A DNA stretch of 45,512 nt from positions 1-45,512 of the IMG/VR virus record IMGVR_UViG_3300030108_002368. One strand, given 5' to 3'. Shown here piece by piece: positions 12,701 through 18,588 of this stretch; the stretch's first letter is position 1, and every line of letters starts with the position of its first letter. Both the position numbers and the translations under genes were made by a program. The stretch comes from a virus. The notes below the pieces were generated by a model that was given only the letters and a program-made list of their open reading frames with translations, was not told where the DNA came from and did not search any database.

Positions 12701-13011
12701 GAGATAGAGCTTTTTATAGTCCTTATCCACATCCAATACTAGCACCACTAACTATTGTTACGCCACCTATTAGTAGATTTATATTACCACCAATAACATC
12801 ATTATTAGAAAATGATTTTGAAAACTTTTGGAAATATCAATTTAGTACATACTTACCATTTGGTAGAGCATTGCGTGATACATATAGAACTATACAATCT
12901 CCAGCTATGATTGTAGAATTTAGTACAGGAATACCCTTACATCAGTTTCATACAATGTCTAGAGATTATTTCTTCAACAAAGACGAAGAATTAGAAGAAG
13001 ATAACGATTAA
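3784..13011 (+). CDS. Giant virion-associated polyprotein-size protein, 3,075 aa (possible ejected enzyme; RNA-polymerase-like motif)
   Basis: A TTG start with GGAGGGA immediately upstream opens a 9.2-kb frame with no interruption. Proteins of this size at the end of podovirus structural operons are usually packaged and ejected with DNA. Hydrophobic segments lie near residues 105-129 and 245-275. A probable membrane segment lies at about 2933-2953, in a C-terminal region that resembles domains found in large polyvalent phage proteins. Around residues 1220-1270 there is an R-I-P motif (1221-1223) followed by GGADKDADK with D1260, D1262 and D1264. This recalls the DxDGD metal-binding loop of two-barrel RNA polymerases, although the glycine is Ala. 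No lysozyme or transglycosylase motif was seen. Membrane-channel, scaffold and virion RNA polymerase roles are inferences, in falling order of confidence. Confidence 0.7.
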   Translation: MNPRLNYLNNLYQQNMIDRNAYLSGLQNAYRFSPSSFSEEDIDFIEKRLRNADISFNRDLGMSEQSIGSIANQFVSGVVEGFTTLGWAEEADTTAEGLASKVGHLIGLAPDVISGVLSMGATLPATIAKRTAGKAAGKAVAKRLSPVDDAAKYIDKKLSDTAQSIKFGKEGKEVMPFARPKDPLDPKKYGFQLRSVPMRAADFLLDNASASLNKTGLVSTGFLSRGLFKNKKFRKIAHDSLHLGVGLGVSAWKDGPKGMAEAAMHGAIAGAVFSSTSEFINIGKLLANPKTQKLGEQALRRKALEARETESVMNLFARGTVGSAYTGLTATFQGAPLPDQVYEYLLGFFFGASGRSTAEREISKYITKKPMRDPLQSIDVYKKELTRGNDYQKLITEHPSAKDYIKRHLDAITEQQRAELQQLGTSIQSKFVTKAEEKNYDISNLSKKQHKELSKEIAGELEVDSVNQKTVDHYVDQAVKDADLAKKIRESLGSENFQSNILSYEDLLSRLTEKDVNEHVITQNEMLSLYKQINNKYPSLSYERFSGDLLNTATKYNNNFEQFSSAIKQTYPNVKFRNRLKTFFRRKENFILPDRYIIEESGALKKVGFREQDRDTDTNSNSIIDRYTEAKINKRYGPDTISVLDFVEVRNTQTNEIQKEKALEYFMNRFIGPNEQVKRGAQFKDLKENMFKNKNKYLAGSAKDTGNLIFRDILTKDFTNEQFMAVAKVMQKNGLLGSIETKTLTKQQSFKVTLGDKTRDIIDVEMINNALYDMMNNGIITQSPRTLTPEQLRTATETLNTKLDSGEILNSPIKRNKYRGLDGYGKDIPLNNERFAKFTTDGTIKVFRLKDRKEGRYDLETAEDGSVYVPDSFFKAVKDYIGAEKTEGMLKPLFNISAKDGKGQIIGKALIHSAKTHSKELNDFLEANKAIAGRGTAWKLNGGLKEYSVAELLKATTPDSGRMFPNELGINPDVRESVNKNQNVKLYKQFSDKNTSMLFSEQFFKDFGAIKEANRLGDPEITKKFVDSIGKEKVFTEFQLDQIGTDVIFETLSTNLNTPQARQLLKKFIELKTGENQLNYTLLDANSTADALTEYYRTNQVLDSIKNNDYSISYITQNSIRNYLYKALGDYVVSRDVKINVKHGFDSTMYPYTRALERQFQLKDNEFLLGDLRKNDPVTVEFKNGASTMRLQDALNEFQKSPKGSANYEILKDALTYAIVRIPNASTYSIRIMQLKGFAKDAGYGMINNTFTDYMLGGADKDADKVTGYQSLPSSMKKQLGRKEIQYGFNVDKDPNKNILPLKQKEVADYFFGANTENPNKQGVNLATYQDLTTKAGLYNTGVRMILGESAYIGKRDMGKIVNGGVQMNMMFDIMKQNGGKIDLDKNVTFEIKPDKEIMQLVKELGLQKEVKTPYDFLQLVNSVGLNVAADSATFGNISNAGASLTRMFNAFFNIKKDGKDVPANAKFRKYYDLFKTEYEYFDSMTGLDVTTSTKYGTNAMLAMREWSRALEGKTPINELQQQAETFLKYWDVSNEGTNPKNYLVENARILSSLPKVEWNSMSLFNYVNPDNVAVYLERTTKALQGSSILRELGVIDYYRKPLTEKELELIRKSDYRLYEKVRETVGNDLFIRSADRMLTVLEASGMTREQSINLVQKIVSTTYTIKQADYLSKVKISEKDKLKTDFDTVDNIKTDIPNTFDMTTYMLHHKRTILNLVRDMQVDKQLKRGMVDIIDEVIDFSYLSAPILTPELNKIQSKLSQRLLDTYKEMESLAESVGADRDHPQFADLQRTINRVHGISSQLVGSYQKLHQNPTISPRSLKKYNNAIDSILAQSQEKIKADRQPEQLKTAEEIRIVAEEQRQEIDRLNDIKVEVHKKVLGLESMNDLLKSDKISDYGKEQIRRYQKFYEENPGVGPYLDLIFETVSGGLNVDVKVGKPFAEATARDLDLFMTYMERKATPGLLTRLMYTKNMKPSKLAQLFFPESLEAAEMIKVMKGKSTDALKNGVRFPLVDKDKQIILKEGMIPTTLLSYNTDVIYGFHQINNGAKEFVKKEIEEKFDFLEIENGLIGTRFDIIFEYTMASREYNNGNFYSKTIDALEKSAITENYNRYKAEFDVLVKEGKTYQITDADATKGQKKKATVTELSELINTRYTDIMTNIYDNVIKSHYPALRKKLIGLGKSVDQIERIIPKNATDIERSMLELDKLFLDKNGLLSDYTKINAMFAGVRSKSKDDFLEFSRELPSQFDAQYIDYYKMLNNVLQIKYPKIDFTKPLEVGKNGMTKKLFDNIMRDVKDIKSQYKPDKYIAIGRFINLDSGRVENYVPHTDPFGTEANRKRNTEFINKQIEVEKKRIGKDPTKLHPQSQFKLQNAKDALYKNFEGALEHHIAITIGQKYDFYNLKGINLSMDLAEQSAMDLLNRRPMQFMRTQYSNMQKRGSNPLPGYDLTFNHLQRYADGMYRSWFNTLASINVGNNIERFEKLKPFGTKDEDIEVMESWAAFYRDVAVNQMGMPSLRNYSVHGIRQKELKLLQDYIDSGGNMNLYGSQKRFIDSVSAQQGLDVLQKIEVKRSGKKGASKRVMEKELLLKNLKKLAQQKNVNKINRFGSFTDLYSDEAFVGFVEKMNDTFGGNWLDNAPTTGKARQMYIARKAQQLSNLEGKFEMMSLLFHPRTFLGNIYGGSKNLLTDVSWSTVRKATNEKYMVDNIFRIGANKFIQYEITNADGTKSVKTIKTLKDWYEWQTRTGIFEDIFSQQNGYDSKLLQVGSKRAISEFIKRMLSNPDYVSMSDIDARRYQESTWRDIVNEFKLSQRAANAGSFFMRQSEMILRGTSWTSGYLKGRELLGEAAADLPFNHPILIDFANKTVKASQFIYHASERPNFANTAIGRIMTRFHPFGWNSIRRTIDVYKGGAYERWKGGMGTERAQKQLTADLFALALGSIFVSSIFEYALAPPYNWLQDTASLLFGDDEARDRAFYSPYPHPILAPLTIVTPPISRFILPPITSLLENDFENFWKYQFSTYLPFGRALRDTYRTIQSPAMIVEFSTGIPLHQFHTMSRDYFFNKDEELEEDND

Positions 13012-13045
13012 TATAGGTTTTACCCTCTAATTCAAACGATATAGG

Positions 13046-13068
13046 ACTATCTTTTATTAGACGATAGT
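13046..13068. terminator. Hairpin between convergent operons
   Basis: ACTATC and GATAGT form a 6-bp stem with an 11-base loop, between the end of the giant gene (13011) and the end of the leftward block (13112). An A-rich/T-rich stretch follows at 13074-13089. Convergent ends need termination in both directions, but the U-tracts are imperfect, so this is only a candidate bidirectional terminator. Confidence 0.35.
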
Positions 13069-13111
13069 TAGTATTAAAAAAATATTTTATCGCCATATAG
13101 CCCTATTCTCG

Positions 13112-13252
13112 TTATCTTTTTTTCTTCAACTTGTCATTTTCTTTAGATAAATCAGATAAAATACGTTTTAATGGAAATTTATCAGTAAATATGTAATTAT
13201 TTTTATTTAACTCATATTCTTTCGTTAAACTCCATGCTTTATCTTCATTCAT
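13112..13252 (-). CDS. Small hypothetical protein, 46 aa
   Basis: The start overlaps the stop of the co-chaperonin gene by one base (TAATG), a layout used repeatedly in this genome for translational coupling. The 46-residue product is highly charged, starts MNEDKAWSLTKEYE and ends in a Lys-rich tail. No family is recognised. It is the last gene of the leftward operon. Confidence 0.55.
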   Translation of the reverse strand: MNEDKAWSLTKEYELNKNNYIFTDKFPLKRILSDLSKENDKLKKKR

Positions 13253-13500
13253 TATAGTACACAAAGTATATTATCTTGACTCATAAACAAAACTTCTTTT
13301 CTATCTATGTCTTGTACAACGAATCCTGGACCAAATAATACTTTGTCTCCTATTTCTACTTCATCAGCATCTTTACCTTTTGCAGTAACTACACCAACAT
13401 TTTCTTTTATGACTTCATCGGTTGTAAGTATAATACCAGCTTCTGTTTTATTATCTCTAGATTGCTGTTTAATTACAACTTCATCTCTTAAAGGTTTCAT
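13252..13500 (-). CDS. GroES-like co-chaperonin (Cpn10 family)
   Basis: This 82-residue protein shows the Cpn10 layout. There is an N-terminal MKPLRDEVVIKQ strand, a mobile-loop region (about residues 13-28, SRDNKTEAGIILTTDE) that would contact GroEL, the GVVTAKGK turn, and the EIGDKVLFGPGF segment ending in a DNILCVL strand. Phage co-chaperonins such as T4 gp31 cap host GroEL to fold the capsid protein; that role is inferred here. At 82 residues it is shorter than the usual 95-100 because the roof region is reduced. AGGAG sits six bases before the start, and a stem-closed RNA module lies just upstream (13516-13655). Confidence 0.85.
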   Translation of the reverse strand: MKPLRDEVVIKQQSRDNKTEAGIILTTDEVIKENVGVVTAKGKDADEVEIGDKVLFGPGFVVQDIDRKEVLFMSQDNILCVL

Positions 13501-13515
13501 ATTGTTCTCCTAGTT

Positions 13516-13655
13516 TTATTGGCCTACGTGTATCTATCATTAATATATGAGCCTAACCAATTAGATTTTCGATAGCTACATATAGCAACTAGTAAGGGTG
13601 AACAGGGTTTAATACCTGCAACAGTCCTTTTAACTGCTATTATGTAGGCCAATAA
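13516..13655 (-). ncRNA. Stem-closed RNA module upstream of co-chaperonin gene
   Basis: A perfect 12-bp inverted repeat (TTATTGGCCTAC at 13516-13527, GTAGGCCAATAA at 13644-13655) encloses 116 bases containing several short hairpins, for example GCTA-CATA-TAGC, CTAA-CCAA-TTAG and CAGT...ACTG. The 3' arm on the transcribed strand ends four bases before the ribosome site of the co-chaperonin gene. It is one of a set of such modules in the leftward operon. An RNase III processing site, a 5' stabiliser or a translational switch are possible roles. Confidence 0.6.
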
Positions 13656-13658
13656 TTA

Positions 13659-13799
13659 TTATTCTTCAAATAGTTTATGTATCTTTTCTAACATTGTCTT
13701 AATTATTTTCTGTTCACCTGGTGATACCCATGGTGCTTTCTTAAAATTAAGTAATGCAGACCTTAATATTAAAAGTTCTTCTTTATTAAATTTAGTCAT
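13659..13799 (-). CDS. Small hypothetical protein, 46 aa
   Basis: An ATG inside the last codons of the 79-residue gene (8-base overlap) opens a 47-codon frame. The product starts MTKFNKEELLILRSALLNF. Its N-terminal pattern (K-E-E-x-x-x-x-L-x-x-A-L) resembles that of the neighbouring 79-residue protein, which suggests a related short helical fold. Function is unknown. Confidence 0.55.
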   Translation of the reverse strand: MTKFNKEELLILRSALLNFKKAPWVSPGEQKIIKTMLEKIHKLFEE

Positions 13800-14031
13800 C
13801 GCAACTCTCACAACTTCCAGTTCTAGATTGCATATCTTCTAAACCTCTTAATATTTCTTTATCTCTTAAATCTTCAGTAAATGGATTCTCTAATTTACGT
13901 AATACATTTCTAATCATATCTGTATCAACATCTAATTGTACATTTCTATATCTATGTTTTATTGTAATTACATTAGCCAAAGCTTTTAAAACCATTTCTA
14001 CTTCTTCTTTACTTAGATTTACTTTTGCCAT
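13792..14031 (-). CDS. Hypothetical helical protein, 79 aa
   Basis: The start overlaps the end of the resolvase-like gene by 23 bases. The helical N-terminus begins MAKVNLSKEEVEMVLKAL and the C-terminus carries a CESC pair (SCESCDD). No family is recognised. It is co-transcribed with DNA metabolism genes. Confidence 0.6.
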   Translation of the reverse strand: MAKVNLSKEEVEMVLKALANVITIKHRYRNVQLDVDTDMIRNVLRKLENPFTEDLRDKEILRGLEDMQSRTGSCESCDD

Positions 14032-14341
14032 TTTTTATCTCCTTCATCATCTTTATCCATTTTTCAAGAGGCATTATAATTAACGCTTCTTTTCTATCCA
14101 TCCTTGTTACCACCGCATCTACATCATCGCCATGATAATCTGGATATAGCCATTGTGCTATCTTCTTTTTTCTTTTTGCTTGTATGGTCCAATCCTCAAC
14201 AAGACAATCAACAACTTCACTAAACCCTAGTGACCTACCATCAGAGGCATAGGCCCTCTTTGCAGAGAGCCCTTCCTCTTTAGCTGCGTTAACAATCTCA
14301 CGTTCTAGGTTGTTACCACGTATTTTATTTCTGTGTGCCAT
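14009..14341 (-). CDS. PD-(D/E)XK nuclease, Holliday-junction-resolvase-like
   Basis: The 110-residue protein has the resolvase-type arrangement: E13 in the GNNLEREIV helix, a conserved R-x-Y-x-S-D-G-R-S stretch at 29-37, D45 in SEVVDCL, and Q54-A-K56 in WTIQAKRKKK, where the usual ExK becomes QxK. This matches small Hjc/VRR-like nucleases that cut branched DNA, for example to resolve replication or recombination intermediates before packaging. It lies next to the primase-helicase. The exact substrate is not predictable. Confidence 0.65.
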   Translation of the reverse strand: MAHRNKIRGNNLEREIVNAAKEEGLSAKRAYASDGRSLGFSEVVDCLVEDWTIQAKRKKKIAQWLYPDYHGDDVDAVVTRMDRKEALIIMPLEKWIKMMKEIKNGKSKSK

Positions 14342-14507
14342 TCCATAACCTTATTGTAAAGTTCAACTCTATTGGTCCTAAAGCAAATATAATACCAAAG
14401 TGTTGTCCTCCCAAGTCTTGAAATGATACACCAATTTGAAATAGATATAGCAACGTTAGTCGTTGCTCAATAATATGTGAATCATTTATAGTATCTATTC
14501 TTATCAT
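14325..14507 (-). CDS. Hypothetical protein, 60 aa
   Basis: I choose the ATG at 14507, which overlaps the primase-helicase stop (TAATG), over the in-frame ATG at 14519. The protein is rather hydrophobic, with LYLFQIGVSF and FGIIFALGPIELNF segments. No family is recognised. It overlaps the resolvase start by 17 bases. Confidence 0.55.
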   Translation of the reverse strand: MIRIDTINDSHIIEQRLTLLYLFQIGVSFQDLGGQHFGIIFALGPIELNFTIRLWNGTQK

Positions 14508-16294
14508 TATTGACTCCAATCAACTTGTCTAAAGGTCATCGTTTCATAATCAAAGAGTGCTGTCATTTCAAACTTGCCATCATCTCTTGATTTTTCACTA
14601 GTTATTACTCTAGCTTTTTCATCACGATTACCTTTAACCATAATTACTTTATCTGCTTTCTGTACAACATTAGTACTACCTTTCAATGAATGTAATGCTA
14701 TTGTATTACCTGCTGCAGATATCTTGTTAACGTGATGCACAGCAACAATAATTATATTATGCTTCTGTGCCATTTCTTTTAATGCACCTATAATAGTATT
14801 CTGTCTTTGTATTTCAGACTCTACTCTATCAACGTGTACTTCGTCAGTAGTATCTACCACAAGAATATTAGGTTCATGTGTAGCTATTACTTTCTTGATA
14901 GCTTCTATTTCTGGTGCTATAGTCATGACTTGTATATGACCTAACTCCTCTTCAAAGTTTGGATTAGGATTCTTATTAAACATATCTAAAACCCATCCTT
15001 CTGTTTTCTTGTATGCTATTTGTATAAACCTTCTAAACGTCAAGAACTCATTCATTTCTAATGATAGAAACAATGTTTTCTTTTGAGCAAACGTTACAAC
15101 ATTCTGTACAAATGCAGACTTACCCATACCAGTATCACCAGAAAACACTACTAGTTCTCCAGGTTTAATAATATAGTCTTGGCAGTTAAATATATCAGCC
15201 ATGTTAATTGACATCTTGGTAATATCATTTTGAAGATATTCTGCTAAAGATGCTGTCAATTCATTAACATCTTTAATATCTAATGTATAATCTTTTCTTT
15301 TGAAGTGTATACATTTAGGGTCGCAATATTCTGACATAATGACATCATTGCAACCATACTGATAATTACCATCATAAACATTACTTACTGTTCTTATTAT
15401 TTCTTCATCATCCATAGTACCTGCAGACCATTGCAGCATACCATTCAAAGCAACTACATAAGGAACTCCTGCTCTTTTATAAGTACTGGACATTCTCATC
15501 ATTTTCATATTACGTTGTCCTTCAATAGGACCTTCATTGAAAGCGTGTTGCATACAAGTAACAATAGATGTTGTATCTTTGCTTTTGTATCCACCACTAC
15601 TTACTGCTTGAGATGTAGAAACAATTAGATGTTGTAAGTAAGGTTCTACTTCTTTATCAACATTTAATGTGTCGTACCAACCATCTTCTTTCCAGTGTTT
15701 GTATGATTTATAATCTGTTGCCATGTGTTTAACATCATCATATTTTAGATTCCAAACAAGACTGTAAGGTATAAATACTTTATACAATCCAGACTTTTTG
15801 TTTAAACTCCATGGTGCTCTAATAATGCGTGTTTTATCAAATATACTATCTGCAAATGATAAATGTTCTTTCATAGTAAGTTTTACTTTTTCGTGTAATA
15901 ACCTACTAGGTTGAAAGCCAAATACATTTAATAGTTCTACATGATATCCATTACCACTAAACCATACATTCACGTGAGATTTATCAATGCCTAAGTCTTC
16001 TATTTCTTTTAAGCATTGTAACAAGTAAGGTTGAAATTGGTCATCAACAATATTACCTTTGTCAATATCCAATATTATAGAATCTAAATAGGTAAGACCA
16101 TCGAATCCTTTAACAGTTCTATGTACATCTACGTGTTGTTTTAGTGTTTCGTCAAAGGAATAATATGATTTATACATTTCACCATTCCACGCATTGTCTT
16201 TTACTAACTGATTAAATTCATCGATGGTACCTATACGATTTCTATTTGAGACACTACCATTGATAATTTCAATTATAGTCTCTTTATTTTCCAT
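14507..16294 (-). CDS. Primase-helicase: AEP/PrimPol-type primase fused to RecA-like (DnaB-family) helicase
   Basis: The N-terminal half has archaeo-eukaryotic primase signatures: LDID with D76 and D78 as metal ligands, SGNGYH at 113-118, and RIIRAPWSLN at 156-165. A cysteine/histidine cluster follows (C315, C324, C328, H330), possibly a Zn or Fe-S site. The C-terminal half is a RecA-fold ATPase with Walker A GDTGMGKS at 386-393, Walker B ILVVD ending at D481, and H520-H521. It would unwind DNA and lay primers at the fork for a host polymerase, since no phage DNA polymerase is seen. It overlaps its upstream gene by 22 bases. Confidence 0.85.
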   Translation of the reverse strand: MENKETIIEIINGSVSNRNRIGTIDEFNQLVKDNAWNGEMYKSYYSFDETLKQHVDVHRTVKGFDGLTYLDSIILDIDKGNIVDDQFQPYLLQCLKEIEDLGIDKSHVNVWFSGNGYHVELLNVFGFQPSRLLHEKVKLTMKEHLSFADSIFDKTRIIRAPWSLNKKSGLYKVFIPYSLVWNLKYDDVKHMATDYKSYKHWKEDGWYDTLNVDKEVEPYLQHLIVSTSQAVSSGGYKSKDTTSIVTCMQHAFNEGPIEGQRNMKMMRMSSTYKRAGVPYVVALNGMLQWSAGTMDDEEIIRTVSNVYDGNYQYGCNDVIMSEYCDPKCIHFKRKDYTLDIKDVNELTASLAEYLQNDITKMSINMADIFNCQDYIIKPGELVVFSGDTGMGKSAFVQNVVTFAQKKTLFLSLEMNEFLTFRRFIQIAYKKTEGWVLDMFNKNPNPNFEEELGHIQVMTIAPEIEAIKKVIATHEPNILVVDTTDEVHVDRVESEIQRQNTIIGALKEMAQKHNIIIVAVHHVNKISAAGNTIALHSLKGSTNVVQKADKVIMVKGNRDEKARVITSEKSRDDGKFEMTALFDYETMTFRQVDWSQ

Positions 16295-16533
16295 CCTTTT
16301 ACCTTTGTTGTTGGGATGATAGTTTCTTCTAATTCTAGACCCAGACGCATTAAAGTGTTACCTTCACGAATCTTTCTAAATGCTCTAGAATATGTACTTG
16401 GGGTATGTACTTTTTGATGAGCCAACCTTCCATACACTGGTACTTCTGCCTCCAAATCATAGGAAGCAAACCAAGGGTCTGAAGAGTTAGCTCTACCATC
16501 AATCCATCTTAATATTATACCTTCTGCAGTCAT
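16273..16533 (-). CDS. Hypothetical replication-region protein, 86 aa
   Basis: Its start overlaps the SSB-like stop (TAATG) and its end overlaps the primase-helicase start. It contains GRLAHQKVHTPSTYSRAFRKI at about residues 35-55, which looks like a compact, positively charged helical unit, but no named domain is recognised. A helicase-loading or DNA-binding role is a guess from position. Confidence 0.55.
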   Translation of the reverse strand: MTAEGIILRWIDGRANSSDPWFASYDLEAEVPVYGRLAHQKVHTPSTYSRAFRKIREGNTLMRLGLELEETIIPTTKVKGWKIKRL

Positions 16534-17072
16534 TAGAAAGGAAGGTCATCAACAGTTTCTTTTGCCTCAACAGGTTCTCTGTTACCAAGCATTTCTTCAA
16601 CCATTGTTTCTTGTGGTTTCTGATAGTTCTTAGGATAACCTTTTGCTATCTGAGCCATAAATTTCTTTTCTAACTCAGCAGTATCATTAGGTGAAGATAC
16701 TACTCCCCAAGTAGCTCTTTTATATTTTCCTGTTGCTGCATAGTTTATACAAGCAACTTCACCATCAATTAGTGTATCAACATTTACTTCGCCTACATCA
16801 GATACGTTTATATCTTTGTTAGCTGCAAGATAAAGTGTATTTAAGTCATCTGGAAATGCCATACCAGTTACAACACCATTCACATCTTTTTCAAAGTTCT
16901 GATTGATAAATGTAGTATAGTTATATCCATTGTCTTTATCTTCTAGTTTTAGTCTTACACTACAATCATTGTATTGAGAATCAATTTGTTCTGCTTCTAC
17001 AATACGACATTGATTGACAAACCAATTTTTATTAGAAGTGTTGGTTTTCACTTTTGTTCCAGTAATAGCCAT
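16533..17072 (-). CDS. Single-stranded DNA-binding-like protein
   Basis: The 179-residue protein has a beta-rich N-terminal part (about residues 1-125) and a low-complexity Pro/Glu linker. It ends in VDDLPF, matching the acidic DDxPF tail by which bacterial SSB recruits replication proteins. The OB-fold itself cannot be proven by eye. It follows the annealing protein with no gap (AAGGAG inside that gene) and precedes the primase-helicase, fitting an SSB or SSB-like recombination cofactor. Confidence 0.65.
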   Translation of the reverse strand: MAITGTKVKTNTSNKNWFVNQCRIVEAEQIDSQYNDCSVRLKLEDKDNGYNYTTFINQNFEKDVNGVVTGMAFPDDLNTLYLAANKDINVSDVGEVNVDTLIDGEVACINYAATGKYKRATWGVVSSPNDTAELEKKFMAQIAKGYPKNYQKPQETMVEEMLGNREPVEAKETVDDLPF

Positions 17073-17639
17073 TTACTTAGCTCCTTCTGTTTTCGTTAAC
17101 GATTCAAAGTACTCTGTACTCTGACTTACTTTAAGTTTTGTATCAAAGAATCCTGCTTGACGTTTTTGTTTATAACGTAAGTAATCATCTTCTGGAAGTT
17201 TCTTAGCATCATTAGCTAACCTTGCTGCCTTGTCCATCGCCTCTAATGATTTGATAGTAGGATTAATTTGCTTTTGTTTTGCTTTTGCATTTTCTACTTC
17301 TTCTTTACTTGCTATTGCAAAGTCACCACCAAATCCTGCAAATGCTAATGCACGACCTACTGCTGATGTTTCACAATTTTCTAGTGCTGATGTTTTGTTT
17401 ACAAATCCTGTATTATCACGTTCAGCTGCTAAACCCATGTAATACCATTCTGGTTGTTGCATAGGATTTGGTCTAACTATTGCTTGTACAACATATTCAT
17501 TACAGGTTTCTCCTGTAGGTGTATCAATAACTTGATTTACACTAATTAGTTTTGATTCAATAGTTGATTCTGGAAACTCATCTGCGAATGCGATAAGTCT
17601 ATCTTTTACTTCGGTATAATCTTTACCTTTAAATTTCAT
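17073..17639 (-). CDS. Single-strand annealing protein, Erf/Rad52-like
   Basis: The 188-residue protein carries ENCETSAVGRALAFAGFGG at 87-105. This S-A-V-G-R-A-L-A-x-x-G-x-G signature is shared by Erf-type and related phage annealing proteins. Such proteins anneal complementary single strands during recombination-dependent replication or circularisation. The charged C-terminal third would be a flexible tail. The start has AAGGAG upstream, and a 16-bp hairpin lies between this gene and the preceding one. Pairing with the SSB-like gene next door supports the call. Confidence 0.75.
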   Translation of the reverse strand: MKFKGKDYTEVKDRLIAFADEFPESTIESKLISVNQVIDTPTGETCNEYVVQAIVRPNPMQQPEWYYMGLAAERDNTGFVNKTSALENCETSAVGRALAFAGFGGDFAIASKEEVENAKAKQKQINPTIKSLEAMDKAARLANDAKKLPEDDYLRYKQKRQAGFFDTKLKVSQSTEYFESLTKTEGAK

Positions 17640-17668
17640 ATAATATCTCCTTATTATATATTTATTAT

Positions 17669-17713
17669 TATTTAGATTAGGAAGTTAAATATAATTACTC
17701 CCTAATCCAAATA
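17669..17713 (-). promoter_or_regulatory. Long simple RNA hairpin upstream of annealing-protein gene
   Basis: TATTTAGATTAGGAAG (17669-17684) and CTCCCTAATCCAAATA (17698-17713) pair over 16 bp around a 13-base loop. The two non-Watson-Crick positions are A-C on the plus strand but G-U on the transcribed minus strand. No U-tract follows, so it is not a typical terminator. The 3' arm lies about 15 bases from the AAGGAG of the annealing gene. A processing or stabilising hairpin is inferred. Confidence 0.6.
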
Positions 17714-17722
17714 CTTTATCTA

Positions 17723-17971
17723 TTAAAATGGTTTATCTACTGTATATATAGGCATACCAAGGGGTGTGTCATATAGATATTTTAAATCCCAACCTCTTAT
17801 CATAGTATTTTCTCTCCATGTACAATAAACATAATATGACCATTCATCTATTAATTTAGGTTCAAGATAATATTTTCGTTGTTCTTCTATCTCAAACCCT
17901 TCTATTCTTTTCATTACAAACTGTTTTGCAAGTAATTGTAATTCATCTTTTCTATATCGTTTCTTAATCAT
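17723..17971 (-). CDS. Hypothetical protein, 82 aa
   Basis: The ATG overlaps the upstream MazG-like gene by 8 bases and has GGAG eight bases before it. The protein is rich in aromatic residues (WSYYVYCTWREN, YLYDTPLG). No family is recognised. Confidence 0.6.
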   Translation of the reverse strand: MIKKRYRKDELQLLAKQFVMKRIEGFEIEEQRKYYLEPKLIDEWSYYVYCTWRENTMIRGWDLKYLYDTPLGMPIYTVDKPF

Positions 17972-18341
17972 ATATCAACTCCATATATTTAATTGTTTGA
18001 TAACAAGTGTTAAACAATATATTACCCATCATATGTGCATGATATCTTTGGTCTTCATCTTGTGCTTTACTTATTAGATTTAGTGCGATAGAAGACAAAT
18101 ACACAATAGCATCACATAATTCTTCGTATGCTTCTTGTGTAAATATTCTACCATCTGAATCTTCTATTGGTACTTGCATACCATACTTTTCAGCACCAAT
18201 ATCCATTCGTTTACCAATATCATCCATCAGATACAATGAATACTTTCTACTTTGTGGTACTATATTTTCAGCATCAAGCTGCTCACGTACCATTTTCAAA
18301 GTATTCTGTATATTAGTTATTATTCTTGCATTATTTTCCAT
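17964..18341 (-). CDS. MazG-like nucleotide pyrophosphohydrolase
   Basis: The core GAEKYG (49-54) followed by TQEAYEELCDAIVYL (68-82) matches the all-alpha MazG/dUTPase-like layout. E70, E73, E74 and D77 are likely Mg-binding residues. Phage members hydrolyse dNTPs or (p)ppGpp-type nucleotides, balancing pools for replication or damping the stringent response. At 125 residues the length suits a single-domain member. AGGAG stands seven bases before the start, which overlaps the previous gene. Substrate is not inferable. Confidence 0.55.
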   Translation of the reverse strand: MENNARIITNIQNTLKMVREQLDAENIVPQSRKYSLYLMDDIGKRMDIGAEKYGMQVPIEDSDGRIFTQEAYEELCDAIVYLSSIALNLISKAQDEDQRYHAHMMGNILFNTCYQTIKYMELIYD

Positions 18342-18588
18342 CAGATTCTCCTAGTCCTTTTGCTCGTATCTCTTGTAGATATTCCATATATTTTTGTAAC
18401 TTAATATTATAGTCGAAACTTAATTCATCTATAATATCTTTCAATACATCTATTTGTGCTAGTTCACCTAATTCATTGTATGACTTAGTAAAAACAATAT
18501 CTGTAGCGACATCATCAGCATGATATATTGTCGCACATATTTTATCATTTTTATCATTATATTCTCTTTTCATTCTGTATTTACTCAT
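18331..18588 (-). CDS. Hypothetical protein, 85 aa
   Basis: It starts in an ATGA overlap with the upstream gene, with GGAG eight bases before. The sequence is charged, with a C-terminal helix (YNIKLQKYMEYLQEIRAKG). No family is recognised. Confidence 0.6.
   Translation of the reverse strand: MSKYRMKREYNDKNDKICATIYHADDVATDIVFTKSYNELGELAQIDVLKDIIDELSFDYNIKLQKYMEYLQEIRAKGLGESDGK

Noticed and set aside
13516-13655. Small group I intron or ribozyme
   Set aside because: At 140 bases it is too short for a group I core, and it lies between genes rather than interrupting one. No hammerhead core was noticed.
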